A stretch of DNA of 6,787 nt, taken from the NCBI GenBank assembly GCA_003662715.1, contig QMYO01000089.1:1-6787 (forward strand), read 5' to 3'. This document shows, piece by piece, positions 1 through 5,499 of this stretch. A model generated the notes under the pieces. That model was not told where the DNA came from and made no database searches. It was given only the letters and a program-made list of their open reading frames with translations. How positions within the stretch are numbered: the stretch's first letter is position 1; each line of letters starts with the position of its first letter. The position numbers and the translations under genes were made by a program. Origin of the DNA: Candidatus Bathyarchaeota archaeon. GTDB lineage: Archaea > Thermoproteota > Bathyarchaeia > Bathyarchaeales > Bathyarchaeaceae.

Positions 1-1
1 T

Positions 2-199
2 TTCGACACTGGTGAAGGTGTGATATATATTTTCGGCGAACATGATGGAAAAATTGAAGATGTTCTGAGCCATGAAGTGTTACATTGGGTTGTGCAAAAA
101 ATAGCGGGAAAACAAGCAAGTTTAGATTTAGATAATATTCCGCCAGAATTATTGCGCGGACGCTGTTGCAACTGTGGAGAAGAATTGAAGCTCAATTGA
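2..199 (+). CDS. C-terminal part of a small HExxH (zincin-like) protein, 5'-truncated
   Basis: The frame is open from the left edge of the window and ends at TGA 197-199, so only the last 65 residues are visible. Residues 24-28 of this fragment read HEVLH, a perfect HExxH metal-binding/catalytic signature of zinc peptidases, preceded by an acidic segment and followed by a helix-like stretch (WVVQKIAG). The last residues carry a cysteine cluster (C55, C56, C58, as CCNCGEE) that could be half of a zinc knuckle or a metal ligand set. HExxH with a downstream third ligand (Glu, Asp or His) defines gluzincins and metzincins; which one is used here cannot be told, although E49 and several Asp lie within 25 residues. 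Function is inferred only as a small metal-dependent peptidase or a structural metalloprotein. No following gene on the same strand lies close enough to suggest an operon. Confidence 0.75.
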   Translation, partial: FDTGEGVIYIFGEHDGKIEDVLSHEVLHWVVQKIAGKQASLDLDNIPPELLRGRCCNCGEELKLN

Positions 200-273
200 A
201 TATAAGAAATGTAGAAGAACTGGGAACAAACAAAAACTTAATGTGTAGTTTTGTTGAACATATAAACGAAAAG

Positions 274-283
274 GTTTATTAAA
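274..283 (+). promoter_or_regulatory. TATA box of the 381-644 gene
   Basis: An AT-rich element (tttattaaat) follows a purine-rich BRE-like stretch (cgaaaagg). Archaeal initiation usually falls about 22-27 bases downstream of the TATA centre, which would put the transcript start near 302-306 and give a leader of about 75 bases. That is long for an archaeal mRNA. Confidence 0.55.
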
Positions 284-298
284 TATTACTACATAATA

Positions 299-360
299 AA
301 CGTTTGGATTCAGAATCCACATTTGTGGCGCCAAAAAAAAAGGAAACAGCCACAAACGTT
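299..360 (+). repeat. Nested inverted repeats in the leader of the 381-644 gene
   Basis: Four perfect dyads are packed between the predicted transcript start and the SD site: aacgtttg 299-306 with caaacgtt 353-360; ggattc 306-311 with gaatcc 313-318; ccaca 317-321 with tgtgg 324-328; and tttgtggc 322-329 with gccacaaa 349-356 (19-base loop, including a run of nine A). The first and last pairs share bases 353-356, so they cannot form together. In RNA they could be alternative folds; in DNA the short palindromes could be an operator. Pairing is seen directly; function is inferred. Confidence 0.5.
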
Positions 361-380
361 ACAAATCGAGGTGAGAAGAC

Positions 381-644
381 ATGAAAGACTCCCCAGTTTT
401 TATCGTGTTCTTCGCTTTCTTCACCTTAGCAACTATTGTAGCTCCAATTCCGATGTTTCCAGGAAACATGATTCACAAGTGGTTCGAGATGACAACTACA
501 TCCTACGCTTTTTACATAAGCGCTATCATAAATGGAGTTACCTATGGGCTGGTCGCCTGGATAGTTTACGTAGTGGCTTCTAAAAGGATTGAGAAGTCGA
601 CATCAGAAGAGTTGATAGAGGAAGAAAAGAAAACGGAAGCTTGA
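381..644 (+). CDS. Small two-helix membrane protein of unknown function
   Basis: This is an 87-residue protein with two predicted membrane helices, at about residues 6-25 and 43-67. They are joined by a short loop containing P22, P24, P27 and G28 and an amphipathic stretch (HKWFEM). The C-terminal tail, about 20 residues, is strongly charged and Glu/Lys-rich, so it is probably cytoplasmic. The start is well supported: ATG 381 lies 6 bases after a good SD site (gaggtga, 368-374), and the other frame overlapping this region is less protein-like. I do not recognise a family; such proteins may be subunits or regulators of a membrane complex, but nothing here shows that. The gene stands alone, with its own promoter near 274-283 and a structured leader, and no gene follows for 246 bases. 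Confidence 0.8.
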   Translation: MKDSPVFIVFFAFFTLATIVAPIPMFPGNMIHKWFEMTTTSYAFYISAIINGVTYGLVAWIVYVVASKRIEKSTSEELIEEEKKTEA

Positions 645-710
645 TTTCTGTTTGAATATGCTGCTATTATTGACGCAAATAATTTAATGCGAGCTTTCCG
701 AGCTGGAACT

Positions 711-726
711 TACTGCAGTATATACT
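711..726. repeat. Two overlapping 10-base palindromes upstream of the LarA-like gene
   Basis: TACTGCAGTA (711-720) and AGTATATACT (717-726) are both perfect palindromes and share four bases, giving alternating ACT/AGT half-sites. They lie in the 246-base intergenic stretch 645-890, about 70-80 bases upstream of the likely TATA region. This could be a binding site for a dimeric regulator. AT-rich DNA makes short palindromes common, so confidence is low. The rest of 645-890 shows no gene, tRNA or strong hairpin. Confidence 0.3.
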
Positions 727-787
727 AACAGCAACGCCAGAAACAGCGGACGCCACGCAAATATAATTGTATTACTCTATCATGTCC

Positions 788-808
788 ATAGTTATATAGA
801 TTAAAAAG
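788..808 (+). promoter_or_regulatory. Candidate TATA region of the LarA-like gene
   Basis: The AT-rich element atagttatatagattaaaaa would place the transcript start near 820-830 and leave a leader of about 65 bases containing the SD site gaagtgat at 878-885. A second AT-rich element at 864-875 (aattaaataata) could instead give a leaderless transcript starting close to ATG 891. The sequence alone does not decide between them. Confidence 0.35.
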
Positions 809-890
809 CAAATTTAGTGTTGAAAGAGTATTTTGACAAAAGAATGGTTTAAGTCGAGTTGACAATTAAATAATAAAGAAGTGATAGACA

Positions 891-2150
891 ATGATATTCC
901 CTTATATGATTGAAGTTCTGCAAAAAATTCCATCTCCAAAGATAGAGAATTACACTTCAGCGATTAGAGATGAGTTGAGAAAGAAGAAACTGCATAATAA
1001 GATTAAGCCAGGCTGGAAAATTGCGATAACGGCTGGAAGCCGAGGTATAGCACATTACCCCGAAATCTTGGCAACGGTTGTTGACGAGGTTAAGAAGGCT
1101 GGCGGAAAACCCTTCTTAGTCCCAGCTATGGGGAGCCACGGCGGCGCAACTCCAGAAGGTCAACTTCAGATTTTGAAGAGCCTAGGCATAACCTCTGAGA
1201 CAGTAGGTGCGCCTATACATTCTTCTATGGAAGTCGATGAGATTGGCAGGCTTGATAACAACGCTCCCGTGTACGTCGACAGAATCGCATTGAAAGCAGA
1301 CGGCATAATCGTGGTTGGAAGAGTAAAGCCCCATACAGACTTTAAGGGTAAAATTGAGAGCGGATTGATGAAGATGATGGCTATAGGTTTAGGTAAACAG
1401 AAAGGAGCCGAGATGATTCACTGGTACAAATCTGAAGGTTACCATAAGCTCATACCAGCAGCTGCCAAATTGATAATGAAGAAAGCGCCCATACTATTGG
1501 GTTTAGCTGTAGTTGAAAACGCCTATCACGAAATTGCCATAGTGAAGGCTCTCGAGCCGAATGAGATTGAGCAGGAAGAGATGAAACTTCTAGAGAAGGC
1601 TAAAGAATTATTGGCAAGACTTCCATTCAAGGAGATAGATGTCCTCATTATAGAAGAAATAGGGAAAGACATAAGCGGAGAAGGCATGGACACAAATGTC
1701 ACGGGAAGGTTCTGGCTACCGGGTGAAAGCGACCCGAAAGCCCCAAAGATAAAGAAGATTGTGGTATTAGACCTCTCTGAGGGAACGCATGGAAACGCCA
1801 TTGGTATAGGTCTTGCAGACCTAACCACGAGGAGAGTTATTTCTAAGATAGATTACGATGCAACCTTCGTGAATTGTCTGACTGAAGGGTCAACGGAGAC
1901 AGCTAAAATTCCAGTTTTTCTTCCAAATGACCGTGATGCCATAGCTGCAGCCCTTCGTACATGTGGACCGATTGATCCGAGGAAGGCTAAAGTGGTTAGG
2001 ATTAAGAACACGCTTGAGCTGGAAAGATTCTGGATATCGGAGAGTCTGGCTGAGATAGTTAAGTTAGATAGGAAATTGTTGGAGAGGATAGAGTTCTTAA
2101 GTGAACCGAGGGAGATGCAGTTCGACGTGCTTGGAATGTTGGCAAGATAG
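891..2150 (+). CDS. LarA-family (DUF2088) nickel-pincer 2-hydroxyacid racemase/epimerase
   Basis: This cytoplasmic enzyme of 419 residues is close to the 424 or so of characterised LarA. LarA uses a nickel pincer nucleotide bound covalently to a lysine to racemise a 2-hydroxyacid by hydride transfer. In Lactiplantibacillus plantarum LarA the key residues are His108, His174, Lys184 and His200. Here I see H83 in a GSHGGATPE loop, H148 in VKPHTDF, K161 in ESGLMKM, and H177 in GAEMIHW. The K161-H177 spacing (16) equals the LarA Lys184-His200 spacing, while H148-K161 is three residues longer than in LarA. The N-terminal cofactor domain is therefore probably functional. The substrate cannot be read from sequence, since LarA homologues act on lactate, malate, phenyllactate, gluconate and others. 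ATG 891 follows an SD-like gaagtgat at 5 bases; Met6 (906) is an alternative start. No cofactor genes (larB, larC, larE) are in the window. Confidence 0.88.
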   Translation: MIFPYMIEVLQKIPSPKIENYTSAIRDELRKKKLHNKIKPGWKIAITAGSRGIAHYPEILATVVDEVKKAGGKPFLVPAMGSHGGATPEGQLQILKSLGITSETVGAPIHSSMEVDEIGRLDNNAPVYVDRIALKADGIIVVGRVKPHTDFKGKIESGLMKMMAIGLGKQKGAEMIHWYKSEGYHKLIPAAAKLIMKKAPILLGLAVVENAYHEIAIVKALEPNEIEQEEMKLLEKAKELLARLPFKEIDVLIIEEIGKDISGEGMDTNVTGRFWLPGESDPKAPKIKKIVVLDLSEGTHGNAIGIGLADLTTRRVISKIDYDATFVNCLTEGSTETAKIPVFLPNDRDAIAAALRTCGPIDPRKAKVVRIKNTLELERFWISESLAEIVKLDRKLLERIEFLSEPREMQFDVLGMLAR

Positions 2151-2164
2151 AAGCTGCATAAATG

Positions 2165-2200
2165 GTACAGGTTAGTTTTGTACATTCAAGCTTTTCTTTT
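2165..2200 (+). terminator. Possible terminator of the LarA-like gene
   Basis: A short stem (gtaca 2165-2169 with tgtac 2179-2183, 9-base loop) starts 15 bases after the stop and is followed by a T-rich run (cttttctttt, 2191-2200). Archaeal termination relies mainly on T-tracts. The T-run overlaps the 3' end of the convergent VTT gene, so the two transcripts probably overlap by a few bases. Confidence 0.35.
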
Positions 2201-2791
2201 GCGGAGTTTTCTAATTTTGCTGATTGTTTCTTGTGCAAAACTGAAGATTCGGGTTCTTGTCTTTTTCCACGTGATTATGACACTTAAACCTAAAGAGACA
2301 GAGGTTATGAGAATAGAGTCCCATGGAGCGGGAAGTATTCCGCTTACGCTAGAATAGATTATTCCTCCCGCTGCAGCCATGCTTGTGTAAAGGATGGTTT
2401 TTCCAATGATTTCCAAGGCTAAAACGGCTAAGATTGGAAAATGCACTGAACCGAGAAGCATGAGTACTGGCGTGTCGGGTATGGGTGTTATGGAAAATAT
2501 CAGGACGCTGAATAATCCTAGTTTCTTGACCCAGTTTGGAATTATTATCTCTTTCTGCTGGTTTACGGTAAACTTACCGATTCCTCGTCCTACTAGGTAG
2601 GCGCCCAGTTCTCCTATGCCTCCGCCTATGCCTCCTATTAAGCCGAGTGATAAGGGGTGCCAAAAGTTGGAAAGGTATAGAAAGAGGGGTATGAATAGTA
2701 TGTCTTTCATTATTATGCTGAAGTGTCCTATGAAGGAAGCTAGGAACACTCCGAGAAGCCCTAAACTTCCTAAGCCTTCAGCCAAGGACAA
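2186..2791 (-). CDS. VTT-domain (DedA/SNARE-associated type) membrane protein
   Basis: This integral membrane protein of 201 residues is the usual size for the VTT/DedA superfamily. Members act in membrane homeostasis as flippases for polyprenyl phosphates or other phospholipids, or in proton-dependent transport; the exact role here is unknown. The family signature is visible as a glycine-rich motif at about 53-73, ending in Y65 and GRGIG, and the second re-entrant-type motif FSITPIPDTP at about 99-108. Hydrophobic segments follow at about 110-150 and 155-175, with a basic C-terminal tail (KIRKLRKRK). E61 and D106 are acidic residues inside these motifs, where the family carries functional acids. 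The start is TTG at 2789-2791, because an in-frame TGA (2798-2800) lies just upstream, inside a good SD site (aaggtga, 2798-2804) at 6 bases. It is convergent with the LarA-like gene, 35 bases away. Confidence 0.82.
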   Translation of the reverse strand: MSLAEGLGSLGLLGVFLASFIGHFSIIMKDILFIPLFLYLSNFWHPLSLGLIGGIGGGIGELGAYLVGRGIGKFTVNQQKEIIIPNWVKKLGLFSVLIFSITPIPDTPVLMLLGSVHFPILAVLALEIIGKTILYTSMAAAGGIIYSSVSGILPAPWDSILITSVSLGLSVIITWKKTRTRIFSFAQETISKIRKLRKRKA

Positions 2792-2797
2792 CGTTCT

Positions 2798-2804
2798 TCA
2801 CCTT
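2798..2804 (-). promoter_or_regulatory. Shine-Dalgarno site fixing a TTG start of the VTT gene
   Basis: On the minus strand aaggtga lies 6 bases before TTG 2791. Its TGA is in frame with the gene, so no upstream extension is possible and TTG is the first usable codon. Confidence 0.75.
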
Positions 2805-2877
2805 TTTTACGTTAGTACCATGCACATAGAAAGGCTAGATGGCATTTAAGCACTTGGGTATGTGAATAAACGTAAAA
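2805..2877. repeat. 9-base inverted repeat flanking the VTT promoter
   Basis: ttttacgtt at 2805-2813 and aacgtaaaa at 2869-2877 are exact reverse complements, placed on either side of the putative TATA box at 2841-2851. One arm would lie near the transcript start and the other upstream of the BRE. This is a possible looping or dual-site operator, or chance. Confidence 0.3.
2841..2851 (-). promoter_or_regulatory. Candidate TATA box of the VTT gene
   Basis: On the minus strand gcttaaatgcc, preceded by purine-rich caagt, resembles an archaeal BRE/TATA. It would start transcription near 2820 and give a leader of about 30 bases containing the SD site. Confidence 0.4.
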
Positions 2878-2951
2878 CAGTTATGGATTATGAATACAGA
2901 TGATAGATGCGGACAGTTTTCTTCTAATAGAATACATGCTGCAGATCATGC

Positions 2952-3254
2952 TTAAGCAAATTTAAACAAGACACTTAAGAAATACATTATAGCATATATT
3001 ATTACGAGAATCCCGATGATCATTAGCACTATTGCAAGCGGATTGAATATTATGATCCGCTGTGTTTCCCACCAATCAATTGTGTAGAGTAGGTCAGATC
3101 TTTTATCTTGAGGCAAATCAGAATTTTCCAATCTATGTTCTAGACCTACTATGACCGTGTTAGGATACCATTGAATCAAGTATCCAGTAATTAAGAGAAT
3201 TGCACCAAACGCGAAAAACTTGCTGATTTTTCTCATAACAGACATTTTTAGCAT
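2952..3254 (-). CDS. Small two-helix membrane protein of unknown function
   Basis: This protein has 100 residues: a short basic N-terminus (MRKISK), a hydrophobic helix at about 12-29, a polar and probably extracellular middle section of about 40 residues (charged, with a WW pair at 61-62), and a second helix at about 69-96 ending near the C-terminus. The first helix could be an uncleaved signal anchor. I do not recognise a family. Three in-frame ATG codons (3254, 3245, 3236) could serve as starts. No SD site is visible, but a strong TATA element about 30 bases upstream would begin the transcript almost at the first ATG, so near-leaderless translation is likely. The neighbouring FAH-family gene on the same strand ends 81 bases upstream, and this gene has its own promoter in that gap. 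Confidence 0.7.
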   Translation of the reverse strand: MLKMSVMRKISKFFAFGAILLITGYLIQWYPNTVIVGLEHRLENSDLPQDKRSDLLYTIDWWETQRIIIFNPLAIVLMIIGILVIIYAIMYFLSVLFKFA

Positions 3255-3281
3255 CTGACTTACTTGTTTAATTTCATATTA

Positions 3282-3296
3282 CATTTAAAATTTGCC
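3282..3296 (-). promoter_or_regulatory. BRE/TATA of the 2952-3254 gene
   Basis: On the minus strand ggcaaattttaaatg is a good archaeal BRE (ggcaaa) plus TATA (ttttaaat). Initiation 22-27 bases downstream of the TATA centre falls near 3258-3264, leaving only 4-10 bases before ATG 3254. Confidence 0.6.
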
Positions 3297-3335
3297 TTTT
3301 TTGTGTATAGGGGCATGTCTTGTTATGTTTTCAAG

Positions 3336-4244
3336 TTAAGTGTTCACTAAATTTTGGTTTTCTTTCACAACCACGTTTCTAAGGGTTCCAATCTTCTCAA
3401 TTTCCACCTCAACAGTATCACCTGGCAAAAGATATTTTGGATGAGGCTTCATGAAAGCGGCTACGCCTGCAGGAGTTCCAGTTGCAATGATATCGCCGGG
3501 TTCCAGCGTCATCACGCGGCTGAGTTGATGAATTATCTCATAGACGTTGAACACCATGTTGCGTGTAGAGGAGTTTTGTCTCAGTTCTCCGTTCACTCTT
3601 GTGCGCATCCAGAGGTTGTTTGGGTCGGGAATCTGCTTTGTGAGGGTGATGCAGGGTCCTATGGGGGCAAAGGTGTCGAAGCTCTTTCCTCTTGTCCATT
3701 GTTTGTCTCCGAATTGGATGTCTCGGGCGGAAATGTCGTTGAACACGGTGTATCCAAAGATGTGTTTTTCAACGTTGGAAACTGGTATGTTTTTGCCTCT
3801 TCGCCCTATAATTACGGCTAACTCCACTTCGTAGTCCAGCTTTTTCACGAGGCTTGGATAGACTATGGCTTCGTTGGGTCCAATGATGGCTGTTCTAGGT
3901 TTCATGAAAATGATGAGGTTTTTAGGTATCTTTGCTCCTTGCTCTTCAGCATGGTCTCTGTAGTTCAAGCCTAAGCAGATAATCTTAGGGGGAGAGGGAA
4001 CAGGAGCCAGAAGAGTAACCTCCCCAATTTTCAGCGTTGCCTTCCTCCTTGCGTCTTCTGGCGAAGTGCGCATCAACTCCTCTGCGACAGCGATGCTTTC
4101 AGCCTCATAGGATATCAGTTCCATTAAGCTTGCTGGAAGAGACTGTTTCAAAGCCTTTGAAAGCGTTGATAAGCACACAATTTCTTCGTTGATTAGGAAA
4201 CCGTAGGATTCGATGCCTGAGTGGAGGTAGCGAACCAGTTTCAA
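3336..4244 (-). CDS. Fumarylacetoacetate hydrolase (FAH) family enzyme
   Basis: This cytoplasmic metal-dependent enzyme is 302 residues long from the chosen start. The family comprises hydrolases, decarboxylases and isomerases that cleave or tautomerise 2-keto/enol acids, such as acylpyruvases and aromatic-ring catabolic enzymes. With numbering from TTG 4244, the catalytic loop LGLNYRDHAEE carries H98, the metal ligands are E139 and E141 in DYEVELAVIIG and D170 in FNDISARD, K187 lies in RGKSFDTFAPIGP, and the substrate-loop motif GTPAGV is at 256-261. All key positions are present, so the enzyme should be active, but the substrate is not determined. The reading frame extends to 4343, yet I choose TTG 4242-4244: it begins the conserved KLVRYLHSG strand, has an SD-like aggtca 6 bases upstream, and a strong TATA box (4284-4297) lies inside the longer frame. 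The preceding 33 residues are not family-like. Its coding strand is relatively C-rich. Confidence 0.88.
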   Translation of the reverse strand: MKLVRYLHSGIESYGFLINEEIVCLSTLSKALKQSLPASLMELISYEAESIAVAEELMRTSPEDARRKATLKIGEVTLLAPVPSPPKIICLGLNYRDHAEEQGAKIPKNLIIFMKPRTAIIGPNEAIVYPSLVKKLDYEVELAVIIGRRGKNIPVSNVEKHIFGYTVFNDISARDIQFGDKQWTRGKSFDTFAPIGPCITLTKQIPDPNNLWMRTRVNGELRQNSSTRNMVFNVYEIIHQLSRVMTLEPGDIIATGTPAGVAAFMKPHPKYLLPGDTVEVEIEKIGTLRNVVVKENQNLVNT

Positions 4245-4250
4245 CTTTCT

Positions 4251-4256
4251 TGACCT
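4251..4256 (-). promoter_or_regulatory. SD-like site for the TTG start of the FAH-family gene
   Basis: On the minus strand aggtca (one mismatch to AGGTGA) ends 6 bases before TTG 4244. It is weak on its own, but its spacing agrees with the promoter position. Confidence 0.5.
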
Positions 4257-4283
4257 GCCAGAGGTAATTGGATTTTGAAAGTT

Positions 4284-4297
4284 CCATTTATAATTTG
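4284..4297 (-). promoter_or_regulatory. Strong BRE/TATA of the FAH-family gene
   Basis: On the minus strand caaattataaatgg matches an archaeal TATA element with an A-rich upstream flank. Initiation would fall near 4262-4267, giving a leader of about 20 bases with the SD-like site and TTG 4244. The element lies within the longer open frame, which argues against a start at 4343. Confidence 0.65.
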
Positions 4298-4425
4298 AGG
4301 CTATCAAAGACATAGAGACGGTATACAGAGAACATTTTATCAACAGTAATCCATTAATTCAGCGGGGGTGGCATTAAATCGTTAAGGAAAAATATGGTCT
4401 ATTTATGTTTGAAAGGTTATGTCAA

Positions 4426-4441
4426 GTAAAAGAAGTTTTAC
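4426..4441 (-). terminator. Perfect 6-base-pair hairpin downstream of the TPR gene
   Basis: gtaaaa and ttttac are separated by four bases (4432-4435), 21 bases past the TPR stop. No T-run follows on the minus strand, so it may be an mRNA 3'-end hairpin, not a true terminator. The rest of 4245-4462 holds only the FAH-family promoter and leader. Confidence 0.3.
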
Positions 4442-4462
4442 GGGAAAAGATAGCATATTTTT

Positions 4463-4843
4463 CTATAGAGTCGAGAGCTTTTCTTTCACTTCCTTTATCT
4501 TCTTCTTCAGCTCCTCAGCCTTCTCCTCTTCTTTCGTTGCTTTGTAACAATCAAGTGCATACTCCAGTGCGCTTAATCCGAAGCGGTCGAAGCCTTTTTT
4601 GAAGGCGAGGTCGGCTGCTTTTAGGAACCGTTCAATAGCATTTTTGTAGTCTTTGAGTAGGTAGTTGCACTCTGCCGCCTTAAACAATGTATAGGAGGCA
4701 TCGAAATAGTTGCCTGTTTTTTCATATATCTCGGAAGCTTTGAGAAACTTGTCCACTGCCTCCTCGGGTTTTCCAATGTCGCAGAGAGCGGTTCCTTCTC
4801 GATGAAGCTTTATCGGGTCTTCTTTGGCTTTTTCATTACTCAT
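4463..4843 (-). CDS. Small TPR-repeat protein
   Basis: This soluble, all-helical protein has 126 residues. About three tetratricopeptide-like helix pairs can be read: roughly 9-43 (GTALCDIGKPEEAVDKFLKA), 46-83 (small residues at the usual A/G positions, KDYKNAIERFLKAADLA), and 86-113, followed by a Lys/Glu-rich helix to the C-terminus that may be a coiled coil or capping helix. The spacing resembles SNAP-like TPRs. TPRs bind peptides or partner proteins; no enzymatic motif is present and the partner is unknown. The start is clear: ATG 4843 sits 7 bases after aggtga on the minus strand (4851-4856). It has its own promoter, divergent from the GIY-YIG gene, with the two TATA elements about 37 bases apart, so the two could be co-regulated. 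Confidence 0.82.
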   Translation of the reverse strand: MSNEKAKEDPIKLHREGTALCDIGKPEEAVDKFLKASEIYEKTGNYFDASYTLFKAAECNYLLKDYKNAIERFLKAADLAFKKGFDRFGLSALEYALDCYKATKEEEKAEELKKKIKEVKEKLSTL

Positions 4844-4889
4844 ATGTTCTTCACCTTAGGATGTTTACTTTATCCCTTCTTGTCCACTG

Positions 4890-4898
4890 CTTTTTAGG
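4890..4898 (-). promoter_or_regulatory. Candidate TATA box of the TPR gene
   Basis: On the minus strand cctaaaaag, preceded by a purine-rich BRE-like cggaaag, predicts initiation near 4869 and a leader of about 26 bases that contains the aggtga SD site. Confidence 0.45.
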
Positions 4899-4925
4899 CT
4901 TTCCGCTTTTTTCACAGAACAACAC

Positions 4926-4935
4926 AGTTAAAAAA
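4926..4935 (+). promoter_or_regulatory. Candidate TATA box of the GIY-YIG/acetyltransferase operon
   Basis: agttaaaaaa, preceded by aacaac, predicts initiation near 4953-4958 and a leader of about 35-40 bases. It is divergent from the TPR promoter. Confidence 0.45.
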
Positions 4936-4953
4936 CACAGAGACGCTTTTCTA

Positions 4954-4979
4954 TCAGAAAAGAACTAAGCGGTTTCTGA
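4954..4979 (+). repeat. Inverted repeat in the GIY-YIG leader, touching its SD site
   Basis: tcagaaa (4954-4960) and tttctga (4973-4979) are exact reverse complements with a 12-base loop. The right arm overlaps the first two bases of the SD-like gaggag (4978-4983). If the transcript starts at or before 4954, this stem could dampen translation; if initiation is later, the stem is lost. It may also be a DNA operator. Confidence 0.35.
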
Positions 4980-4992
4980 GGAGAAAGCTCAA

Positions 4993-5478
4993 ATGACCTC
5001 AACTGAAGGGCTTCCGACAAAAGGAATCTACACCCTAATCATATTCTTGTCAAGCGACACCGAATTGAAAGTGGGAAAGCTAGGCACCCAAACGTTTCCA
5101 GCAGGATACTACACCTACACTGGCTCAGCTCTAGGCAAAGGAGCAACAAGCCTGAAACAGAGAGTTACACGACACCTAAAGAAACAGAAACAAAAGTTCT
5201 GGCACATAGACTTCCTCCTAGCACACGAAAACGCAACCATAACCGCAATTATAGCTGCTCAAACCAGTAGAAAATTGGAGTGCAAAATGAACCGTTACAT
5301 AATAGAGGAGTTGAAACCAAAAATTCCAGTTGTGAACTTCGGCGCCTCTGATTGCAAAGAAAACTGCAAGAGTCATCTTCTACATTTCAATGGAGAAAAC
5401 ATTAGGTCGAAGATAGAGGCAAGCTATACTGACAAGCTTGGACTTAAACCCGTCATCATAGACCTCACCAGAAAATAG
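4993..5478 (+). CDS. DUF123-family GIY-YIG domain protein
   Basis: This protein of 161 residues has the DUF123 layout of the GIY-YIG nuclease fold. GIY is at 11-13, followed by VGKLGTQTFPAGYYTYTGSA, whose YYTYTG (39-44) takes the YIG place. R57 sits in LKQRVTRHL at the usual catalytic Arg position, the FWHIDFLL motif is at 69-76, E96 or the nearby EE pair (105-106) could be the metal-binding Glu, and GASDCKENCKSHL is at 117-129 with C121, C125 and H128. In many relatives the cysteines are closer (CxC or CKC), so this spacing is slightly unusual. DUF123 is sometimes fused to endonuclease III, which suggests a role in DNA repair, but its activity is poorly established. ATG 4993 follows gaggag by 9 bases. 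The acetyltransferase follows after 21 bases and is likely co-transcribed. The coding strand is A/C-rich and G-poor. Confidence 0.87.
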   Translation: MTSTEGLPTKGIYTLIIFLSSDTELKVGKLGTQTFPAGYYTYTGSALGKGATSLKQRVTRHLKKQKQKFWHIDFLLAHENATITAIIAAQTSRKLECKMNRYIIEELKPKIPVVNFGASDCKENCKSHLLHFNGENIRSKIEASYTDKLGLKPVIIDLTRK

Positions 5479-5499
5479 AGTTAGAAAGGATGAAAAACA

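Noticed and set aside
323..583. Open frame on the + strand overlapping the small membrane-protein gene
   Set aside because: It overlaps the 381-644 gene in another frame, has no SD site, and its composition (Arg/Ser/His-rich) is that of an out-of-frame shadow.
645..890. tRNA, C/D-box RNA or small gene in the longest intergenic stretch
   Set aside because: No T-loop motif, no convincing cloverleaf, no paired C and D boxes, and no open frame with an SD site were seen.
1526..2185. Two open frames on the - strand opposite the LarA-like gene
   Set aside because: Antisense shadows with Ser-rich, low-information translations.
3354..3834. Two open frames on the + strand opposite the FAH-family gene
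   Set aside because: They are antisense shadows of a gene with a complete set of family motifs; no promoter or SD site supports them.
891..4244. A shared hydroxyacid/ketoacid pathway of the LarA-like and FAH-family enzymes
   Set aside because: The genes are on opposite strands, separated by two membrane-protein genes, each with its own promoter; linkage is too weak to claim.
4245..4343. N-terminal extension of the FAH-family protein to ATG 4343
   Set aside because: A strong TATA box lies inside it and the 33 residues do not resemble the family N-terminus.
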